From positions 1 to 29,186 of the forward strand of contig JAOZST010000026.1 of NCBI GenBank assembly GCA_029939535.1: a stretch of 29,186 bases of DNA. Direction: 5' to 3'. The notes below the pieces were generated by a model. It saw only the letters and a list, made by a program, of their open reading frames with translations. It had not been told where the DNA came from and did no database searches. This DNA comes from NBML01 sp029939535 (GTDB lineage: Bacteria; Desulfobacterota; Desulfobacteria; Desulfobacterales; Desulfobacteraceae). Below are positions 25,171 to 29,186 of this stretch, in pieces (position 1 is the first letter of the stretch; each line of letters opens with the position of its first letter). The position numbers and the translations under genes are program-made.

Positions 25171-25420
25171 TGTTTCATATCATTCCTGATAAAAACTTTT
25201 TTTATTATTTTACGTCCCATTTCCCCTTGCTTTCAAATGAAGGATTTCAACAATTGGCAGTTCCCATGATTCAACCCTGACTTTTTGATATCCATTGTCA
25301 TTATTTTCCCTAGCATCTCTTCTAATTACACCCAGAACCCTTGCCTTTACAATGTTCTGGATATTGGAACGTCATAATTCTGATCCTTTTTTCGAAAGTG
25401 CTGCAATTTTAATGTCATCA
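25171..25420. other. Gene-free stretch with a degraded minus-strand frame
   Basis: No intact gene. On the minus strand the frame after the RecQ remnant, shifted by one, reads IKIAALSKKGSEL, a stop, then about 50 further residues (…VKARVLGVIRRDAREN…, …VESWELPIVEILHLKARG) to a stop near 25210. The protein-like composition across a stop and a frame change suggests a decayed gene, but it was not recognised. Confidence 0.35.
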
Positions 25421-25804
25421 TTATTGCACATAAAGTGTTTCAAGGGCAAAATCCTTTGCCCTGGCAATGGAAATTTCCATGTCATTGTTAATCAGGCACC
25501 AGGATTCAAGGATAAGTTCAATTTGATTTGTCCATATATTTTCCCCCTCAAACAGATTATCAACCTGATCCTTCATCAGGGCCTTAAGGGGTGAAATAAC
25601 AATGGTCAGTTCCCCCAGGCGATGATACCTATGAAGGGCCGGGATTTGGTAACAGATGGATTTTCCGCCGCCCGTGGGAAGGATACCAAGCAGGGAAGTG
25701 CCCCCAAGGCAGGAATCAATGATCTGTTTTTGAAGGGGTCTTCCATTAACAAGGGTTCTGTATTTTTCAAAACCGAAATATTTCAGATCAAAGAGTTTTA
25801 ACAC
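25421..25804 (-). pseudogene. Remnant of a RecQ-family DNA helicase (N-terminal motifs only)
   Basis: The first about 85 residues match the start of RecQ-type helicases: a FEKYRTLVNGRPLQKQII block before motif I, LPTGGGKSICYQIPAL (Walker A) and TIVISPLKALMKDQVDNL (motif Ia). All later motifs, including DEAH and the second RecA lobe, are missing; after NLFEGEN the sequence changes character (LILESWCLINNDMEISIARAKDFALETLYVQ in short blocks) and stops. RecQ proteins are 500 or more residues, so 127 residues cannot be an active helicase. The tail is probably from a different broken gene joined by a deletion. Confidence 0.75.
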
Positions 25805-26023
25805 TTTTTATAAACAAACCCCAACAAAAAATTCGATTCCATGATCCAATATCTGCCAGACTCCTGACCTATGAATCAAAACGTCAGCTGATAGCTGTTT
25901 AGCGTTCCCAAACTCTCTTTTGGTTGATGATAATGTTGAAGTTATGGGACATTCCCTTGGAATTATGATATAAGACCGGGTGTAGTTGAAACTTTAATAG
26001 TAAAAGAAATTTCAGGATTTTTT

Positions 26024-27397
26024 ATGTCATTTGATGAACTTGGCCTTCGGATCGAACTGCTTAACGCTGTTAACTCCAAAGGATACACCACACCCACACC
26101 CATCCAGACCAGGGTCATTCCTGTAATACTTAAAGGACAGGATGTTCTTGCCAGAGCCCAGACAGGAACGGGAAAAACAGATGCATTTGCCCTTCCCCTG
26201 GTTAACATTCTGAGCCATGACAAGAGGAAAAGACAGCATCCCAGGGCCCTTATTCTGGCCCCCACCCGGGAACTTGCACTTCAGGTTGGAGATAGCATAA
26301 AGGCCTATGGAAGAAGGGTATCCATTCGATGTACCGTGGTTTATGGCGGGGTTAACATCGGCCCCCAGATCGATCGACTCAAGCGTGGCATTGATATTCT
26401 TGTGGCAACACCTGGAAGGCTTCTGGATCTTGCCGCCCACAGGGATCTTAATCTTTCCCAGATAGAATTCCTGGTCTTTGACGAAGCAGACAGAATGCTG
26501 GATCTGGGATTCAGTGAGGAGATCAATGAGGTTCTTGACCTGGTTCCTGAAAAACGGAAAACAATGCTCTTTTCTGCCACCTATACCCAGCAGATTCGAA
26601 ATCTTGCCAAAATCATGCTCCAGGAACCGGAATATATTGAAGTGACACCCGGCAAAAAAGCCGCAGAATCCATTGTCCAGAAGGTACACCTTGTGGATCA
26701 ATCAAACAAACGAGCCCTGCTCATCCATTTAATTACCCAGGAACGCTGGTCCCAGGTCCTGGTCTTTGTCCGCACAAAACACGGGGCAAACAAGCTTACG
26801 GAAAAGCTGGCTGCGAAGAAAATCTCTGCTGCTGCCCTGCATGGCAACAAGAGCCAGTCATTCAGGACAAGGACGCTTAAGGAGTTCAAGAACGGGGAAA
26901 TCCGAATCCTCGTGGCAACAGATGTGGCTGCAAGGGGGCTTGATATCAGCAACCTTCCCCATGTGGTCAATTATGATATGCCGGGAGTGCCTGAGGATTA
27001 TATTCACCGCATCGGCCGTACGGGCAGAGCCGGGATAAGTGGAATTGCTGTCTCCCTGGTAAGCCACCATGAAAAAGCACACCTTAAGGCCATTGAAAAA
27101 CTATTGGATCAAAAAATTCCAAGGGAAGAGGTCAGCGGCTTTACAGAGGGAGGTGTTGTTCCGGATTTTGTTCTGTTGCGACCCAATGATTCTGACAGCG
27201 AAAAAAAAGCAGCCAAAGAATTAAAAGAGCTTGTCAATAAAAGAAAATCCAAAAACCAGGCTTCAAAATCCCCTGGCCGGAAAACCAGGCCCAAATCCAC
27301 CCGGAAAAAAGAAAAACCCGGGAAAAATAAAAAGGCCGGGAAAAATCTATCCCGATCAAGATCCCGTTTCCAGAAGTCGTCTAAAAAAAGGACATAA
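26024..27397 (+). CDS. rhlE: DEAD-box RNA helicase, RhlE type
   Basis: A complete set of motifs is seen: Q motif (GYTTPTPIQTRVIP), Walker A AQTGTGKT (residues 45-52), PTRELALQ, TPGRLLDL, DEAD as FDEADRMLDLGF, SAT (LFSATY), then lobe 2 with VLVFVRTK, ALHGNKSQ, ILVATDVAARGLDI and HRIGRTGRAG. The last about 75 residues are a lysine/arginine-rich tail (SKSPGRKTRPKSTRKK) that should bind RNA non-specifically, as in RhlE proteins. It unwinds short RNA duplexes, probably in ribosome assembly or cold adaptation. The ATG follows CAGGA with a six-base spacing. A DUF1456 gene starts two bases after its stop. Confidence 0.93.
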   Translation: MSFDELGLRIELLNAVNSKGYTTPTPIQTRVIPVILKGQDVLARAQTGTGKTDAFALPLVNILSHDKRKRQHPRALILAPTRELALQVGDSIKAYGRRVSIRCTVVYGGVNIGPQIDRLKRGIDILVATPGRLLDLAAHRDLNLSQIEFLVFDEADRMLDLGFSEEINEVLDLVPEKRKTMLFSATYTQQIRNLAKIMLQEPEYIEVTPGKKAAESIVQKVHLVDQSNKRALLIHLITQERWSQVLVFVRTKHGANKLTEKLAAKKISAAALHGNKSQSFRTRTLKEFKNGEIRILVATDVAARGLDISNLPHVVNYDMPGVPEDYIHRIGRTGRAGISGIAVSLVSHHEKAHLKAIEKLLDQKIPREEVSGFTEGGVVPDFVLLRPNDSDSEKKAAKELKELVNKRKSKNQASKSPGRKTRPKSTRKKEKPGKNKKAGKNLSRSRSRFQKSSKKRT

Positions 27398-27399
27398 AT

Positions 27400-27897
27400 A
27401 TGACCAATAATGACATCCTGCGACGTATCCGCTATACCTTTGACTTTGGTGATTCAAAAATGATTGCTATTTTTAGCCTGGCAGACCTGACCGTATCCCG
27501 GGCCCGGGTCAGCGACTGGCTGAAAAAAGATGATGACCCTGCATACAAGGAAATCAGCGACATTCATCTTGCTATCTTCCTCAATGGTCTGATCAATGAC
27601 AAACGAGGGAAAAAAGAGGGCCCGCAGCCCGAGCCGGAAACAAGGTTAACAAATAACATCATTTTTAGAAAATTAAGAATCGCATTGAACCTTAAAGCCG
27701 ATGATATTATTGAAATCCTGGCCATGGCTGATGCACACATCAGCAAACACGAATTAAGTGCCTTTTTCCGCAGCCCCGACAATAGACATTACCGAAATTG
27801 TAAAGACCAGATTTTGCGTAAATTTTTAAAAGGTGTACTATTGAAATATCGACCCTCGGCCGTATGGACCGCCGGCGCATCACAAGATTCAATATGA
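27400..27897 (+). CDS. DUF1456 family protein (YehS-like)
   Basis: The 165-residue protein consists of two copies of the DUF1456 unit, at about residues 1-65 (NDILRRIRYTFDFGDSKMIAIFSLAD... VSDWLKKDDDPAYKEISDIHLAIFLNGLI) and 84-150 (NNIIFRKLRIALNLKADDIIEILAMAD... LSAFFRSPDNRHYRNCKDQILRKFLKGV). This matches the YehS family, whose function is unknown. The gene begins two bases after rhlE with AAAGGA in the rhlE tail, so the two are co-translated. A link to RNA or cold adaptation is a guess from context. Confidence 0.85.
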   Translation: MTNNDILRRIRYTFDFGDSKMIAIFSLADLTVSRARVSDWLKKDDDPAYKEISDIHLAIFLNGLINDKRGKKEGPQPEPETRLTNNIIFRKLRIALNLKADDIIEILAMADAHISKHELSAFFRSPDNRHYRNCKDQILRKFLKGVLLKYRPSAVWTAGASQDSI

Positions 27898-27949
27898 TGC
27901 ATTGACAAAGGAGGCTTGGGACAGTGGTAAAGTTGTCTGGGACTAGATA

Positions 27950-28108
27950 AATTGTTTTAATTGCGTCAATTAAACGATCCACTTCCTCTGTGGTATTGTA
28001 AACAGAAACACCAACTCTTGTGATACCTCCTTTTTCCAGGTAACCAAAAATCTCCATGGGCCGTATGCCATAAAAATGGCCATTCCAGGCGCAGATTCCC
28101 TGTTCATT
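27950..28108 (-). pseudogene. C-terminal remnant of a cysteine-desulfurase-like aminotransferase
   Basis: About 52 residues (GICAWNGHFYGIRPMEIFGYL, EKGGITRVGVSVYNTTEEVDRLIDAIKTI) match the C-terminal end of class V aminotransferases of the cysteine desulfurase-like group, where GI-x-VW-x-GHFYA and VRVG-x-x-HYNT-x-EEVDRL are typical. The PLP-binding lysine and the rest of the 380-420-residue protein are absent. The fragment begins directly after, and in the same frame as, the endonuclease IV stop codon, so the boundary is a deletion junction. The frame continues past the natural end to 27740 without meaning. Confidence 0.7.
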
Positions 28109-28900
28109 TTATTCAATCAGGCTGTAGAGGAGCCTGATCTCCTCTTTCCAGATGGATTGATCCGGTGTCTCAAGAACCATGGGGATATGATCGAAACGCG
28201 GATCATTCATGATAAATTTAAAAGGCTCAATCCCCAGGGACCCCTTTCCAATGCTCTCATGCCTGTCCACCCTGCTTTGGAATTTTTTTTTTGAATCATT
28301 TAAATGCATGGCTTTCAGATAGCTGATACCCACTATATTGTCAAACTCCTGGAGGGTATTTTCAAAAGCCCTGGCAGTCTTGATATCATATCCGGCAGAA
28401 TAGGTGTGACAGGTATCCAGGCAGACCCCCATGCGGCTCTTGTCCTGGACATTCCCAATAATCCTGGCCAGGTGCTGAAATCTATGTCCCATATTGGTTC
28501 CCTGGCCAGCCGTGTTCTCAATGACAGCGGCAATGCCGGTTGTCTTGTCCAGAGCCAGGTTAATGGATTCGGCAATTCGTTCAAGGCATTTATGGGGATC
28601 TATTTTGTTCAGGTGACTTCCCGGGTGGAAATTCAAATATTTAAGGCCCAGCTGCTCACAGCGCTGCATCTCATCAAGAAAGGCGGTTCTTGATTTTTCC
28701 AGGGCCTCTTCGTCCGGATGCCCGAGATTGATCAAATAACCGTCATGGGGGAGGATGTGTCCGGGATCGCAGCCGGCAATCCTGCAGTTCTCCTTGAATT
28801 GGGTTGACTTCAATATTGAGTACCTCAAAGCAGTACGGCATGACAAGGTGGAACCGCCAAAGAATGGTAAATGGTTTGAAACCAAGAATCTGAATTTCAA
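28109..28900 (-). pseudogene. nfo: Endonuclease IV lacking its N-terminus
   Basis: From about 28798 down to the stop the sequence is a close match to Nfo, the AP endonuclease with a trinuclear zinc site: ILPHDGYLINLGHP, LNFHPGSHL, AVIENTAGQG, GVCLDTCHTYSAGYD, AMHLNDSK, RVDRHESIGKG and VLETPDQS carry the expected histidine, glutamate and aspartate ligands. The first about 50 residues of the family (KYIGAHVS... region) are missing in all frames. The frame is only opened at 28900 by a TTG without a ribosome-binding site, and the 33 residues it adds are unrelated. Either the gene is truncated and dead, or it is expressed from an unusual start; the former is likelier. Confidence 0.72.
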
Positions 28901-28913
28901 ATTGGCGGCTTAA
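28800..28913 (+). other. Tail of an unrecognised plus-strand gene at the nfo break
   Basis: The plus strand across the nfo breakpoint reads about 37 residues (VDFNIEYLKAVRHDKVEPP..., ...NGKWFETKNLNFKLAA) ending in TAA at 28911-28913. It has a natural-looking composition and no start, and begins where nfo similarity ends, so it may be the 3' end of a gene or mobile element that replaced the nfo 5' end. No family was recognised. Confidence 0.35.
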
Positions 28914-28940
28914 CCCACCCGCAAAGGTTGAAATTTTTTA

Positions 28941-28966
28941 CATGAGAAAAAATCATGAGAAAAAAT
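28941..28966. repeat. Tandem duplication of 13 bases
   Basis: CATGAGAAAAAAT occurs twice in direct succession (28941-28953 and 28954-28966), just upstream of the candidate promoter of the last gene. Confidence 0.9.
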
Positions 28967-28971
28967 ATTGA

Positions 28972-29000
28972 TTGACATTTTCAATTCAGCAAAATAAAAG
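28972..29000 (+). promoter_or_regulatory. Sigma-70 type promoter for the right-edge gene
   Basis: A perfect TTGACA (28972-28977) and TAAAAG (28995-29000, four of six) are 17 bases apart. A transcript would start near 29007 and have a leader of about 100 bases. The leader contains a GC-rich hairpin, AAAGGGG (29033-29039) with CCCCTTT (29042-29048), which could influence expression. Confidence 0.55.
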
Positions 29001-29109
29001 TAATCATATTGCGTATTTAACAATTTTGAGTAAAAGGGGCTCCCCTTTGAAAAAATCGGTTCCCCACAACTAATCATTTTAAAAATGAAATAACGGAAAG
29101 GATGTACCT

Positions 29110-29186
29110 ATGACTGAAGAAAAAAAAGATCCTGTGGAAGAAGTCAAAGTGGAGAATCTGGAAAAAGATTTAAAAGATAAGAAGAA
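29110..29186 (+). CDS. Start of an unidentified gene, cut by the window edge
   Basis: An ATG with AAAGGA 8-9 bases upstream opens a frame that runs off the end. The 25 visible residues (MTEEKKDPVEEVKVENL and more K/E/D) are highly charged and probably form a disordered or coiled-coil N-terminus. No family can be named. Confidence 0.6.
   Translation, partial: MTEEKKDPVEEVKVENLEKDLKDKK

Noticed and set aside
28304..28693. Plus-strand 129-residue frame opposite nfo
   Set aside because: The minus-strand reading matches endonuclease IV throughout, so this frame is a shadow.

Overview
The window is about 29 kb of Gram-negative chromosome, apparently from a draft assembly because it contains two runs of exactly 100 N. 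Gene content (DctP/Q/M-type TRAP transporter, TonB system of the TtpC/DUF3450 type, BtuB/BtuFCD, a BtuF-CbiZ fusion, short Hpf) fits an anaerobic member of the Desulfobacterota, possibly Desulfobacterales. That placement is inferred from gene style only; no rRNA or tRNA gene was seen.

Layout. (1) 0-0.7 kb: hpf on the minus strand and a gene-free stretch that may encode a small RNA or an hpf leader. (2) 0.7-1.5 kb: a plus-strand phosphopantetheinyl transferase converging on (3) a minus-strand TRAP operon at 7.5-1.5 kb: dctQ, dctM, dctP, a receiver-only regulator, a histidine kinase, an OmpR-type regulator and a DUF374 acyltransferase. (4) 23.8-7.7 kb: one very long, tightly packed minus-strand gene set. 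It starts with a promoter, a cobalamin riboswitch and an intrinsic terminator, followed by btuB, an exported BtuF-CbiZ fusion, a second btuF, btuC, btuD, DUF3450, ttpC, exbB, exbD, tonB, a frameshifted TPR-like gene, and a very large gene whose product joins a helical N-terminal region, pentapeptide repeats and a class I adenylate cyclase. (5) 23.9-25.2 kb: a plus-strand double-domain CDP-alcohol phosphatidyltransferase. (6) 25.2-29.2 kb: rhlE-like helicase and a DUF1456 gene among gene remnants (RecQ-type helicase, cysteine-desulfurase-like C-terminus, endonuclease IV lacking its N-terminus), then the start of an unidentified gene at the right edge.

How it works together. Region 4 encodes a full route for cobamides: outer-membrane receptor, TonB/ExbB/ExbD/TtpC energisation, periplasmic binding proteins, ABC permease and ATPase, plus an amidohydrolase domain predicted to lie in the periplasm that could strip the nucleotide loop from cobamides or cobinamide before import. 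Gene spacing predicts that the riboswitch also governs the adenylate cyclase, which would couple cobamide status to cAMP; this is an inference. The first N run (10298-10397) looks false: its flanks are the same 55 bases, and merging them joins two open frames into one reading frame of 1292 codons. The second N run (19293-19392) has no such overlap and hides the end of btuF-cbiZ and the start of the second btuF.
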